From positions 21,794,434 through 21,858,433 of the forward strand of contig CM119269.1 of the NCBI GenBank assembly GCA_051294375.1: DNA of 64,000 bases, read 5' to 3'. A program made the translations under genes and the position numbers. Of the stretch, positions 46,193 to 56,679 are shown one piece after another; position 1 is the first letter of the stretch; the number at the start of each line of letters is the position of its first letter. The DNA comes from Paraspadella gotoi (taxonomy: Eukaryota > Chaetognatha). The notes beneath the pieces were generated by a model. It was not told where the DNA came from. It saw only the letters and a program-made list of their open reading frames with translations, and did no database searches.

Positions 46193-46334
46193 NNNNNNNN
46201 NNNNNNNNNNNNNNNNNNNNNNNNNNNNNNNNNNNNNNNNNNNNNNNNNNNNNNNNNNNNNNNNNNNNNNNNNNNNNNNNNNNNNNNNNNNNNNNNNNNN
46301 NNNNNNNNNNNNNNNNNNNNNNNNNNNNNNNNNN
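46193..46334. other. Assembly gap, 142 N
   Basis: In the right arm the equivalent place (47490-47575) holds GAGGCAGTTGCCTCG and CGACGTCGAACG, the dispersed repeat also at 16600 and 20960. Confidence 0.99.
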
Positions 46335-46436
46335 TTCCAAAATTTCAAACATTAATGAATTTTTTGTTTCCCCCAAAAAAATAAAAGCGAACTTAAAGCT
46401 TTATATAATTTAATTTGAACAAAACTTTTTTAGAAA

Positions 46437-46660
46437 ATCATTTGGCCGAGTGCTTAGCGCGCCGGATTTCAACATTACGAAGAGGTTGCAGGTTCAAACC
46501 TGGCCGAAGTTACTCTTACCATAAGTAAAAATTGGTCGGAGAGCAATGACTTACCGAAGGGGGAGTAGCCAAATGTGTACTCGATATCTCTTGAAAATTA
46601 TCATTTGTACTCGAGTTATAGAGCTTGCCGTCTCAGAAATTCTATACGGATGCTACTGTA
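46437..46660 (+). mobile_element. tRNA-like SINE, plus strand, with body and tail
   Basis: Head: TGGCCGAGTGCTTAGCGCG (A-box region) and GGTTCAAACC (B-box) with class II tRNA spacing. Body: GAGCAATGACTTACCGAAGG and GTACTCGAGTTATAGAGC, ending near GCCGTCTCAGAAATTCT. The same body follows the other head type at 48160, so both belong to one SINE family. Confidence 0.8.
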
Positions 46661-46679
46661 CATATCGACTTTAGAATAT

Positions 46680-46689
46680 NNNNNNNNNN
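46680..46689. other. Assembly gap, 10 N
   Basis: Short gap at the junction between the SINE tail and unit U. Confidence 0.99.
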
Positions 46690-47095
46690 AGCAAACTGAG
46701 TGAGTGATACAAGCAGAGGACGGTTGGATAGGGAGTTTGAGTTTGGGATGGGTGAAGCAAGCAGAATTAGTGGATAATATTAGGCGACTGACAAAAAGTG
46801 ATGCTTGCATGAAGGGAGAAGTCACTGAGACAAGCAGGAGCAATTAGGTTTGCAGTTGAAGACACAGGCAAGGCCATTGTGAGAATGTGAGTCAAGCCTC
46901 ACGCGTCGGGCTGGTGAGACAAGCAATGACATCGGGCGGGTAAACCAATCACGGTGAGTGAAGGCACGAAGAAAGACTTGGACTCAAGTTTCAAGATTCA
47001 AGATGTTTGTGGAGTTAGCGATGGTGAAAAAAAAATAATGTCAGTTTCGAGTAAAAGAGTTAAGATTAGAATTTCTGAGACGGCAGGTAGTCTAG
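46690..47095 (-). repeat. Unit U, inverted copy of 48375-48775
   Basis: TAGGGAGTTTGAGTTTGGGA (46728), AGTGATGCTTGCATGAAGG (46797), GCAATGACATCGGGCGGG (46923) and AATTTCTGAGACGGCAG (47068) are the complements of sequence at 48710, 48645, 48515 and 48375. It contains recurring ACAAGCA words. Short open frames only. Confidence 0.85.
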
Positions 47096-47309
47096 AAGGT
47101 GCGGGATTATTGTACAGCATAGTCATGCGCGTGTATGTTAGGAGGCAGAGTAAGTTGCATGCACGCACTAGAACATCATAATAAATTCGAGTACACGGAG
47201 ATAGAGCAATGACTTAAATACTCGCAACGACGAGGAATGTTAACATGCGCAGTACACATTGTGCTATTCCCCTTCGTAAGATCATGGCTCCTACCGGGAC
47301 CAATTTTTA
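47096..47309. other. Centre of inverted repeat C
   Basis: Partly a scrambled SINE tail (GAGCAATGACTTA near 47206, CCCCTTCGTAAG near 47270). No gene. Confidence 0.5.
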
Positions 47310-48390
47310 CTATATATGTGTAAAGAGTAACTTCGGCCAGGTTTGAACCTCTTCGTAATGTTGAAAATCCGGCGCGCTAAGCACTGGCACTCGGCCAAAT
47401 GATTTTCTAAAAAAGTTTTGTTCAAATTAAAATTATATAAAGCTTTAGTTCGCTTTTATTTTTTGGGGGAAACAAAAAATTCATTAATGTTTGAAATTTT
47501 GGAGAAAAGTCAGAGGCAGTTGCCTCGTTGTTAAGCTGTGACGTCGAACGTTTTCACTTTGCTTGTGTTTTATTAAGTGTTTACAATTTTCCGAAAAAAA
47601 AATAATTAAAACGTTTTCAACCTATACTATACAACTTTTTCTTTTGGTGACTCACGATGAGTCAATTCGTTACGGGCGAAACATCAGACACTTGCCGCTT
47701 GCCATTGAGAATAAGCGACAATTCCTCACAGATCTATTCGTGATATGTTTTAAAATCTCTTTTCCTTTACAAAAGTAAGAAAACCGCACTATCATTTATT
47801 CATTTCTAAACTATTACCGCAATCGGTATTAGTATTGTTATGATTCCTTTAACTCAAATTTCCGCAATTGTGCGGATGACACTACTGAACCTTCCTGACT
47901 GATCCTTCTTAAGATAACGTTACTATTGCTAATGAATCTGTTTTTAATACCGCATATACTAATATCTTTTTTTTTTAGTAAATTTCATTATATTAATATT
48001 TTTTAAACAATCAAAAACCAAAAAATAGCTAATGATTGAGAGAATAAAAGAATGAAATTGTTTTGAAAAAAGAATAATTTAGTTTTTGGTTGGCATTAAA
48101 AAAAGAATAGTGAAAACTAAATTTTTATTAAGGTTTTTGAAGATCTTTTTTTGATTCCGAGATGGCCGAGTGGTTAAAAACTAAGCTTCGACGCGGTATG
48201 GAATGTTAGGATTCGAATCCCACTCAAGGTAAACTTTTACAATAAACGCTATGTCCCAAAAGTGGTCGAGAGCAATGGCTTACCGAAGGGGGAGTAGCCA
48301 TATGAGTACTCGATAACAAGACAAAAACTCGTCATTTCGAATTATCATTTGTACTCGAGTTACAGAGCTTGCCGTCTCAGAAATTCTAAT
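47310..48390 (+). mobile_element. About 1-kb unit bounded by two outward-pointing SINEs, copy 1
   Basis: Left end: minus-strand SINE head (A-box and B-box complements at 47340-47395). Right end: plus-strand SINE (head 48160-48235: TGGCCGAGTGG and GGATTCGAATCC; body 48268-48390). Between them about 760 bp of AT-rich DNA with a CGACGTCGAACG motif. The same arrangement recurs at 56680-57690 in the same orientation, and at 45400-46660 inverted. No coding sequence is seen inside. The unit may have moved as a block, or been copied as part of the larger palindrome. Confidence 0.75.
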
Positions 48391-48910
48391 CTTAACTTTT
48401 TTACTCGAAACTGACATTATTTTTTTTTTTCACCATCCTAACTCCACAAACATCTTGATGAATTGAGTCCAAGTCTTTCTTCGTGCCTTCACTCACCGTG
48501 ATTGGTTACCCGCCCGAATGTCATTGCTTGTCTCACCAGCCCGAGCCGTGAGGTTGACTCACATTCTCACAATGGCCTTTGCCGTGTCTTCAACTGCAAA
48601 ACCTAATTGCTCCTGCTTGTCCTCAGTGACTTCTTCCCTTCATGCAAGCATCACTTTTTGTCAGTCGCTAATATTATCACTAATTCTGCTTGCTTCACCC
48701 ATATCCCAACTCAACCCCTATCCAACCGTCCTCTGCTTGTATCACCACATCAGTTTGCTTTCCCTACTAACTCATTCCGTCTACTTATCTCTCGCCCCTT
48801 TGCCTTGCCAGAACCCTTCCCTGTTTGTTTCTCCCTTCCCTCCTTGCTTGCCCTACCCCTCCTGCTTGCTTCCCCCTTCGTACTCCACACCCCTGCTTGT
48901 CCCACTCCGT
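48391..48910 (+). repeat. Unit U with CTGCTTGT-type motifs
   Basis: Words such as TGCTTGTCTCACC, CTGCTTGTCC, CTGCTTGCTTC and CTGCTTGTATCACC recur about every 20-60 bases. This gives the Leu/Ser/Pro-rich 174-codon open frame at 48518-49042, which I attribute to the motif array. The part up to about 48775 is inverted at 46690-47095. Confidence 0.65.
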
Positions 48911-49037
48911 ACTCCCGGAGCCTCGAAGCCTGAAGCCTCGAAGACCGATGACCTGAATCTGAGTCACATCTTTTATTCACGCATAATCCTACGCGGGGAC
49001 AAAAAAGGAAGTAAAACCGCCATTTTCTGTGTGGCGG

Positions 49038-49096
<59 letters not shown>

Positions 49097-49192
49097 AGAG
49101 GAAGGGAGAACAATGGACAGGGAGTAAGAGATGGGGGGGGGGCGCGACGGGCGTGTTCGGTATCGGCGGTGGATGGAATATTGAAAGATATT

Positions 49193-49275
<83 letters not shown>

Positions 49276-49351
49276 CTTTGTGTCCGCGCTGAGAATATTA
49301 TCTACGTGAGGCTTCGACGATTAAAAAAAAAAATTCTCGAACAAAGACCTA
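48911..49351 (+). repeat. Inverted repeat C, right-arm end
   Basis: Mirrors 44930-45340. It contains GA 49041-49092, GGGCGCGACGGGCGTGTTCGG-type GC-rich sequence near 49140, and CT 49193-49275, then a 25-N gap. AAACCGCCATTTTCTG near 49013 is a YY1-like site mirrored at 45289. Confidence 0.85.
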
Positions 49352-49376
49352 NNNNNNNNNNNNNNNNNNNNNNNNN
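49352..49376. other. Assembly gap, exactly 25 N
   Basis: Terminates the right arm of repeat C exactly where the arm would run toward the left arm's CT/N gap. Confidence 0.99.
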
Positions 49377-49952
49377 TTTCTAAATGTTATTCAATAAAGT
49401 TAAGTAACTATATTACATATTTTTATTTCATGTGATTAATATCTAACCTATAAGATTGCACACAATGTTTAATATATTATCTCATCTTTAAACCCTATTT
49501 AAAAATTATTTAACAAGTTTAAAGTTCAGTTGAATTTGATTTTTTTAAATTGTTTATTTTTTTCACGTTAGGTTATTACATTAACCTACATCGTACGGAT
49601 TATTTTGTTATTGATGTCAAAGTATATCCTTATTTATTTATTTATTTATTTGACGCATCAAAGTTTGGCTTGCAGTTTCTTTTGGCCTTGAATGGCTTAC
49701 GAGGGATTTTTTCTTGTCCTGCGGTGACGAATACGACAAAAGTCGACGCAAGGTCGATTCAGAGTGTTAAAGGCGAGGAATAGGAAGGCATGAGAGAGAG
49801 AGAGAGAGATGAGAGATGAGGAGAGGAGAGAGAGAGAAGAGAGAGAAGAGAGAGTAGAGAGAGAGTGAAAGAAAGAGAGAGAGAGAGAAAGAGAAGGAGA
49901 GAGAGACGAGAGAGAAGAAAAAAGAAAGAGAGAGTAGAGAGAGAGAGACGGA

Positions 49953-49983
<31 letters not shown>

Positions 49984-50689
49984 TGAGAGTGAGCATGGTC
50001 GAGAGAGAGAGAGAGTTGAAAGAGATAGAGTGAAGTTAAAGACAGAAGCAAATTATTAGAATTAAAGAGATTTACAAAAAGCCAGGAGCGAAATAGTAAA
50101 TAGGAGCATAAATTTGAGCTCGAAGGAAAAATACAAGATGTGCGAAATTTGTAAAAAGGAGAAAAAAAGGAATAATAGAGAGCCTAAGAAAAAAGTAAGG
50201 ATGGAGCGCGGAAATACTTGCGGGATCGATTATTAAAATAATAATGCGAGCAGAAAGAGAAAAAATAGTCGAGCGGAAAAAACGAAAGGTAAGCGATCAG
50301 AGAAAAATAAGATTTTTAGGAATGAGAGAAAAGTGAAAAGTAGTAATTTGAAAGGAGATTTAGCTTGCGGACCATCCAAGGCCAATTTTTCGCGCCGTTC
50401 TTTGGGTTGAGCTGGATTCATGGGGTTTCCACCTCCTGGGGGTTTTATATTTTGTGTTTCTCAAACGCTACTCGACTCTCTCTCTATCATTCTCTCTCTC
50501 TCATCGTTCGAGTTTTAAATTTTAATGATATTTTTCAATTAATTTTTATTTTTATGTTTCTTCTTCATTATTTTTATTTCCTATCTTCTTTCTCTTCTCT
50601 TCTTATTTCTTTCTTCCATCTCCCACGATTGCTCTTTCCTATCTCACCTGCCTAAAATTTCTACTTCCATTGATCTTATTTCCTATTTT
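49377..50689. other. Spacer with GA-rich tract 49790-50030
   Basis: AT-rich to 49680, then GA-rich imperfect microsatellite, then purine-rich unique sequence. A TTTATTTA tetramer run lies near 49632-49652. No gene is supported; the overlapping Ser/Leu and Arg/Glu frames are compositional. Confidence 0.55.
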
Positions 50690-51490
50690 CTTCTATCACC
50701 TACCTCATTTTCTATTTCCATCTCATCTCTTATGTTTCCTATCCCTTCCTCAATTTCCTTATTTTCCTTTCCTCAATTTCCTCCTTCTCCTCAATTTCCT
50801 ATTCCTTTCCTCCATTTCCTCCTTTCCTCCTTCTCAATTTTCCTATTTCCTTTCCTCCCATTTTCCTTCTTTCTCCCATCAATTTCCTTTCTCCATTTCC
50901 TCCTTCCTCCTCAATTCCATATTTCCTTTCCTCCATTCCTGTCTTTCTCCCCTCAATTTCCTTTCCTCCATTTCCTCCTTCCTCCTTCCAATTTGCCTAT
51001 TTCCATTTCCATCCATTTCCTCCTTCCTCCTTTTTCAATTTCCTATTCCTTCTCCTCATTCCTTCTTCTCCCTCAATTTCTTTCCTCCATTTCCCCTTCC
51101 TCCTCAATTTCCTATTTCCTTTCTCCAATTTCCTTCTTCTCCCATCAATTCCTTTCCTCCATTTCCTTCCTTCCTCCTCAATTTCCTATTTCCTTTCCTC
51201 CATTTCCTTCTTCTTCCCCTCAATTTCCTTTCCTCCATTTCCTTCCTTCCTCCTTCAATTTCCTATTTCTTTCCTGCCATTTCCGTTCTTCTCCCATCAA
51301 TTTCCTTTCCTCATTTCCTCCTTCCTCCTCAATTTTCCTATTTCCTTTCCTCCATTTCCTTCTTTGTCTCCCCTCAATTTCCTTTCCTCCATTTCCTCCT
51401 ACCTCATTTCTCAATTTCCTATTTCCTTTCCTCCATTTCCTCTCAATTTCTTTCATTCATTCTCTTTCCTCTTTTCAGTTCCTTTCTTTT
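50690..51490 (+). repeat. Polypyrimidine minisatellite, unit about 75 bp
   Basis: Tandem imperfect units built from CTCAATTTCCTTTCCTCC, TTCCTCCTTCCTCC and TTTCCTATTTCC. Unit starts (CCCATCAATTTCC or CCCCTCAATTTCC) fall near 50877, 50949, 51142, 51217, 51291 and 51371, about 75 bp apart. The plus strand is nearly free of purines except in CAATT. It produces two overlapping open frames of 382 and 323 codons that are Phe/Pro/Ser/Leu-rich. Both stay open because stops need purines, so neither is a gene. Confidence 0.9.
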
Positions 51491-51520
51491 CTCCACTTTC
51501 CTATTCTCCAACATGAAAAC

Positions 51521-51555
<35 letters not shown>

Positions 51556-52552
51556 TTCTCTCTCTCTCTCACAGCCTCATCTCCCTTTATTCCGAGCCAC
51601 CTCGAGTCTACCATTTCGAACCGAGACACACAAAAACCCAGTCACACCACCGCAAGCAATCGCACAACCACCAACAACACCACTATCCAAAGGAGTCTCT
51701 TAACCACCCTTTTCCACCCACAACCAATCGCATAATAAACCCACCGACAACCTCAATCGACCCCCACGAATGTCTAAAACTACCCACCGGACCACTCCGT
51801 CTCAAACTCGGATCTTAATATGTCCCCTAGTCAAACTTGCAGTGCCCGTATATGTGTACAGAGGAAAAACAGAAAAATTAGTAGGAATCGACAGACTCCA
51901 ATTCGACTTGGCAGTGGCCTCACTTTATATAAGAGAGAAATTTATCTAAAGAAGAGTGGGTGAGTAACATGACCCCCGAGAGCAGAGAAAGAGAGACGAG
52001 ACGAGAGAGAGAGACGAGAGAGAGGAAGGAAGAGAGAGAGAGAGAGAGGGGAAAGAGTCGCCGAGAACACGATGATATTTGCAGTCGATGTGTGGATTCA
52101 CCGATCTAAAACAGTTTCACATTTCGGGAGAAAAATGTTGTCAGGCAGGAACGTTTTACTTAATTGCACATAATTTTTTTAAAAATTTGGATTTTTTAAA
52201 ATTAAAAAATGTGTATATTAAGATGTCATTAATAATATATTACTTATAATTAAGTATTTAATTGCTTTTAGACCAGGTTACAGGATGTATAAAGGCCAGT
52301 TATTACTTTCACAAAAAAAATAATCTTAAAAATGGTGAACCCTTACCAAAGTATTTTTGACTTTCACTTCTCTTCGCATTGGGTTTTTTACCCGAATTTC
52401 TCTACACCCTCCTGAATACGCCACATGGGACATCCCTCAATGCACACCGCACACCCCCTCACACTGCAGTTACACAGTCTTCTTGAAGCCATAAAATAAT
52501 CTGGCCTTTCCGATAAAGTAGTATACTCTGTTATTTTACTTCTCCCCTTTTT
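51491..52552. other. Spacer with (CT)n 51526-51553 and GA-rich 51965-52050
   Basis: Includes a CA/ACC-rich stretch at 51640-51800 and AT-rich DNA from 52160. No supported gene. Confidence 0.5.
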
Positions 52553-52747
52553 TTAAGTCTCCCTCCAGGGCTCTAACCTCTTTTCCGCTCTCATTAACCA
52601 GGTTCTTATAAACAGTGAACTTCCCCTTTTCCCTTCGGGCACGAATATAGCCTTTCCTTCTTCCCACTTTCCCCGAAGTGAGAAGTTTTTCCTGTCTTTT
52701 CTGGGCGCGAATTTTCTGCGATTTTCATATCTGGCCACAGATGGCAC
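52553..52747 (-). CDS. Doubtful 64-codon minus-strand open frame
   Basis: Non-repetitive Arg/Lys-rich reading (RYENRRKFAPRKDRKNF, then GKWEEGKAIFVPEGKRGSS) ending in a stop at 52553. Its first codon is GTG, and it could be part of an exon. No domain recognised and no clear splice borders; a chance frame is the simpler view. Confidence 0.12.
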   Translation of the reverse strand: MPSVARYENRRKFAPRKDRKNFSLRGKWEEGKAIFVPEGKRGSSLFIRTWLMRAEKRLEPWRET

Positions 52748-52749
52748 TC

Positions 52750-53497
52750 CCGCTGAAATTGCCCGATTAGATAGTCATCCGCTGCAAAAAAAAAAAAGTA
52801 ATATATATTAAACGTTTTTAAAAATCGTCTATACCTGATTGATTTAAATAATTTGCCTAAAACTATGACGTGAATGGTTTAATATTTTAATAATATATTT
52901 TTATTCACGTTTTTTGCCAGATAAAATCAAGAATAAGGTCTTTCTTTTTGCGGGATGATGTATAGTGAGTCAACATCAACCCGCTGGCAACTTAGTTTTT
53001 TTTCCGACATCATTACCGTAATGAACGATGTCGCGGGCCACAGCCCTTTTCTTATTGGTTGCGGTGGGCAAAAGACATTTCTAGAATAGGACTGGTACCC
53101 CCTCTTCTTAGAAGTGGACGCCCGTCACCCCCCTCTTCTCAGAAGGGACCTGTCAACCCCCTCTTCTCTTCTCGGAACACTTGATAAATCCATGCAGAAT
53201 GAAAGTCCGGAATCCAAAGTTATTTTTAAGAACAACAAAAACTTTTAAACAAAATCGATGACGCGTTGGACAATTGGACATAGTTTATAATCGATCTGTT
53301 TACTTTATTGATTCAGAAATAGAGATCCCTTTTATACGAAGAAACGACACAAATGTGCGGCGCGAACACCGAGGCCGCCCCGTCGGCATGGAGAGAAAAT
53401 GCTCCCTCTTACGCCCAACGGCGAATCGAATATTGCAGTACGATCGGGTCGATGATACGCATTTCGTTACAGAACCTTTCCATCGTGATGTGGTGTG
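52750..53497. other. Unique spacer with a three-copy ACCCCCTCTTCTCAGAAG repeat
   Basis: Three units near 53096, 53127 and 53155, about 30 bp apart. 53260-53480 is CpG-richer than the flanks. No gene is supported. Confidence 0.45.
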
Positions 53498-53740
53498 TGT
53501 TCCACAGATATCACCAGGTACCCGTCGTCACAGATATCTGTGTTGTGTTGTGTGTTGCCACAGATATCGAGTGCTGTGACAACTGTGTTGTGTGTTGACG
53601 TCTTCGAGTGTCGAGTCGTCACAGATATCGTGTTGTGTTGTGTGTTGCCACAATGTATCCAGGTGTAATTCGCCGATGTCGTCCACAGATATCTGGTGTT
53701 GTGTTGTGCTGTTAGCCACAGATATCCAGGGGTGTTGCCT
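53498..53740 (+). repeat. Minisatellite with CCACAGATATC and GTGTTGTGTTGTG modules
   Basis: Five modules of CACAGATATC (53503, 53529, 53561, 53620, 53684, with a sixth near 53716) alternate with TGTGTTGTGTTGTGTGTTG. Unit length varies from about 30 to 65 bp. Each carries an EcoRV-type GATATC. Short frames on both strands (ICGNTQHNT-like on minus) are by-products. Confidence 0.8.
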
Positions 53741-54169
53741 GTGTTTCCACGTTTCATCGCTTATCGTCAACTTTATTCGCTTCAATTAATTCGCCGAATG
53801 ATCTCCCCCTTTAGTTCCAATTATTATATTTATAGTTAATAACGCCCATCATTTTTTTCCGGCGCTTTCGTCTCTCTTCTTTCTTTTTTTTCACCACGCG
53901 GCGCCATCTTCGGAGACGGCCGCCACATTCGGATTTGTTTGGCCGTCCCGGCGCCCTTCCTGGCCTTACTAGCAACCGAATTCGTTTATCCCATGGCAAC
54001 GGCCAAACGGGCAGCAAGGCCCGCCCGTTGGCTCCATTTGCCCCCGACTTGCCCCTTCACTGCACAGATAGAAGGCTCGATTCTCGGGTTCTCCTTGCGC
54101 ACGTCGATTGAAACCTTAGGCACGACCACCCTTTTGCACCCCGCATTGGAGAGACATTCCTGACCTCCT
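53741..54169. other. GC-richer spacer, CpG-dense around 53890-54060
   Basis: Contains GCGGCGCCATCTTCGG near 53899 and CCATGGCAACGG near 53991. The base composition would fit a promoter or first exon, but I cannot assign a gene: opposed open frames of 68 and 74 codons overlap here with no way to choose. Confidence 0.35.
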
Positions 54170-54480
54170 TTTGCACCCGCTTGCCACGTTCCATCCCCTC
54201 CCGATCCCCTTTCGGCCCCTCGAAACCCCTTTAGGACTCCCCCTATTCAACCCCCCAATCCTACCCCCTTCTATCCCCTTCAAAGACCCCGTTCCCCCCT
54301 CCAGACCCCCCTTCTATCCTTTCCAGACCCTCTACCGCCTTTCAGACCCCCCTTTACGCTATCTCCTACCCCCTTCGAACCCCCTCTAGACCCCCTTGCA
54401 CCCCTGCCCCTCCTACCCACACTCTAGACCCCTTCCTCCCCCAGATTCCCCCCTCTATCAGCCCTAAGCGCCCCGTGCCA
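54170..54480 (+). repeat. C-rich imperfect tandem repeat (CCCCTTTCAGACCCCC)
   Basis: Runs of four or more C separated by about 8-15 bases of T/A-rich sequence over some 300 bp. On the minus strand this gives repeated GGGG runs that could fold as G-quadruplexes. Confidence 0.75.
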
Positions 54481-54489
54481 ATATACCTT

Positions 54490-55692
54490 ACACTCTTCCC
54501 ATATTTTTTCTGTGGCGCCATCTCTTGGAAATCTAGTTTTTTTCTCTCTTTCTTACTTCTCTCTTCTTTCTTTCTTTCTTTTCTTTCTTCTTTCCTTTCT
54601 TTCTTTTTTCTTTTTTTCTTCCTCTTCAGCAGTAAATCTTTTTTTCTTTCTTTCTTTTCTCTTTTTTTTTCTTTCTTTCTTTCTTTGCTTTTTCCTACAT
54701 TCTTTTTATCTTTCTTTCTCTTCCGTCTATCTTTCTTCCTTTCTTTGCTTATTTTCAATCTTCTTTTCTATCTTTCTTTCCCTTCTTTCTCTTTTCCTGT
54801 AGTTTCCCGCCCTTTTTTTCCTTAGTTTTTCCTTTTTTGATCTATTTCGCGATATTCAAAGATTCTTGGTGATATGAGAAAACCAGGAGTTTTGTTCCCT
54901 GATGCTTATCCGCGGGGTAAGGAACAGCAGCGGTAGAAGCTACGTAAGCAGCAGCAGCTGGAGCAGCCTCGACTTTAATTTACCTTCTATCTCAAAAGTT
55001 ATTTTTGAATAGGAATCGCGAAAAATTATAAGCTTATTTAAAGATGATAAAATCCGATAGCTACTTTTTTATTAATTAATATAAATAATAATAATAATAA
55101 TTAATAATAATTAATAATAATAATATATAATAATAATAATAATAGTTATAATAATAATAATAGTTAGAATCTTTTCGATGTCTTAAGTGTAATTATTTGT
55201 AATTACGTAATACATGCCGGTATAAAATTTTATTACTTATGGTATAGTTGTATTGTTTTTCGCCTCATTTAAAAAAAAATTGTTCAATTTTTTAGAATAA
55301 CTGAGTTAACCATATATACTCTTAATTTTTTTTATTTCTTAAATTTAAAAACCTTTTCAAGTTTACTTTTATTTTTAAAAATTTTATCTTTTTTTTTTTT
55401 TTAAACTTTTATCTTTTTTTCCCCCCAAATTATCGATTTTTCTTTTCTTTTTCTTTCATTTTCATATCTCCTTCCGTTTTATCTTTCTTCTTCTTCTCCT
55501 TCCTTTTTATTTCTTCACATTTCTCCTTCCTAATTCGAGATCTTCTTTCTTCCTTTCAATCTTATTTTTATTGGATCCGAGTATAAATAGATTTTTCCGT
55601 CTTTCTCTCTCATTTACCGACAAGGGATGTCCTTTTCTGTTTTTCTCTCTCCACCCCACTCTCTCTCCTTCTTCGTCTCTCTCTCTCCCCCC

Positions 55693-55723
<31 letters not shown>

Positions 55724-56290
55724 GTTGGGCCCTTTTTTTTCTCATCCATTTTCCATTAATCTCCTCCAACTCTCGACTTTCTCTTTTCCTCCAGATTTTT
55801 TCCTCCTTTTACATCGAGCTCACCGATTCGCCGATTTACTCCCTCACACTCTCACACCCCTCACAACGGGTTTACCCCCCTGCCCTCTCAAACATTATTT
55901 CGCCCCTTTAACTGACTTTTTGCTGATTAATCCTTTAACCTTCTAATCATTACAATTCAAATTATGATTGACTCTTAATTTACCTCATTAATTTATTTAC
56001 TATATAACTAATTAACTCCCCAATCATTACAATCATTATTTTATCCCTTAACCGCCTTTTATGACCATTTCATAAGTTGACACTTTTTATTACCGTATAC
56101 ACTTCAATCATTAAACCATTAACTCACCCCTTAATCGATCTGAAATCTCCTTTCAACCTCCTCACCTCTCCTCACCCCTTAACTCTTTTAATCCACAGAT
56201 TCACTCACTCGATCCCCTTTCAGTTTCTCTGTGAATTGAAGTTCATCCAGTATTATCGCCTCACTCTTAAAACCATTTGATATGTCTAAA
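54490..56290 (-). repeat. Inverted repeat D, left arm
   Basis: Mirrors 57690-59270. Pairs: GCCGGTATAAAATTTTATTA (55216) with 58770; GGAACAGCAGCGGTAGAAGC (54920) with 59060; (TAA)n 55080-55165 with 58850-58920; CAAGGGATGTCCTTTTCTG (55621) with 58330; CCCGTTGTGAGGGG complement (55857) with 58096; GTATTATCGCCTCACTC (56252) with 57700. Contents: T/C-rich 54530-54830, (TAA)n, CT 55655-55725. No gene is supported. Confidence 0.9.
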
Positions 56291-56679
56291 GTCGATTAAT
56301 CACAATTAACTCTTATGTACAGTAGAATCCGTCCTAGAATTTCTGAGACGGCAAGCTCTATAACTCGAGTACACATTTGTAATTTTCAAGAGAGCTTTTG
56401 TCTTGATATCGAGTTACAACTATTGGCAACGGGAGGATAGCCTGTTGATACCGGGGCGCGGGTATCTCATCAACTGGCCGTAGGGGCTGCGGCCCTCAGT
56501 GACCGCCTCCTGTCACTGGATGTTTTATACCGGCACCGTCACATTTAAGCCAAAACCGGGATACCCAGGGATTGAACCCGGGACGCACGATGATGAGATG
56601 ATTTAGTTGCTCACCATTGAGACGAGGCTGAGGACGGACAGCAGTGAGGCAGCTTTAGTCTTGCTGCCACAACACATAA
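56291..56679 (-). mobile_element. tRNA-derived SINE of a different type, minus strand, within a SINE tail
   Basis: 56330-56420 is the complement of the SINE tail seen at 46600. It is followed by a minus-strand SINE: A-box-like TCTCAATGGTGAGCAAC near 56607-56623, and B-box GGGTTCAATCCC near 56569-56580, with a GC-rich body to about 56445. It differs from the Ser/Leu-like family and from the 27.9-kb SINE. Confidence 0.6.

Larger units (their letters stand above)
44910..46679 (-). repeat. Inverted repeat C, left arm
   Basis: Reverse complement of parts of 47310-49351. Pairs: TCTCAGCGCGGACACAAAGAG (44972) with 49280; CACCGCCGATACCGAACACG (45115) with 49160; CCGCCACACAGAAAATGGCGG (45283) with 49015; TACCGCGTCGAAG (45443) with 48190; GAAGGTTGTCATTCCGCCAC region (45856) with 47870; CGTAACGAATTGACTCATCG (46069) with 47665; GGCCGAGTGCTTAGCGCGCC (46444) with 47380. 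Contains two N gaps and two SINE heads. No gene is supported. Confidence 0.88.

Noticed and set aside
48160-48235. Possible functional tRNA-Ser or tRNA-Leu gene
   Set aside because: A- and B-boxes are good, but the acceptor stem does not pair, no plausible anticodon arm is seen, and it is repeated with a SINE body downstream.
48518-49042. 174-codon frame at the end of unit U
   Set aside because: Built on the recurring CTGCTTGT motif; the related inverted copy at 46690-47095 does not keep an equivalent frame.
50670-51818. 382-codon Phe/Ser/Pro-rich frame
   Set aside because: Follows from a purine-poor tandem repeat that cannot form stop codons on that strand; a second long frame overlaps it.
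53811-54163. Opposed 68- and 74-codon frames in CpG-richer DNA
   Set aside because: Neither strand can be preferred; GC-rich composition alone keeps both open.
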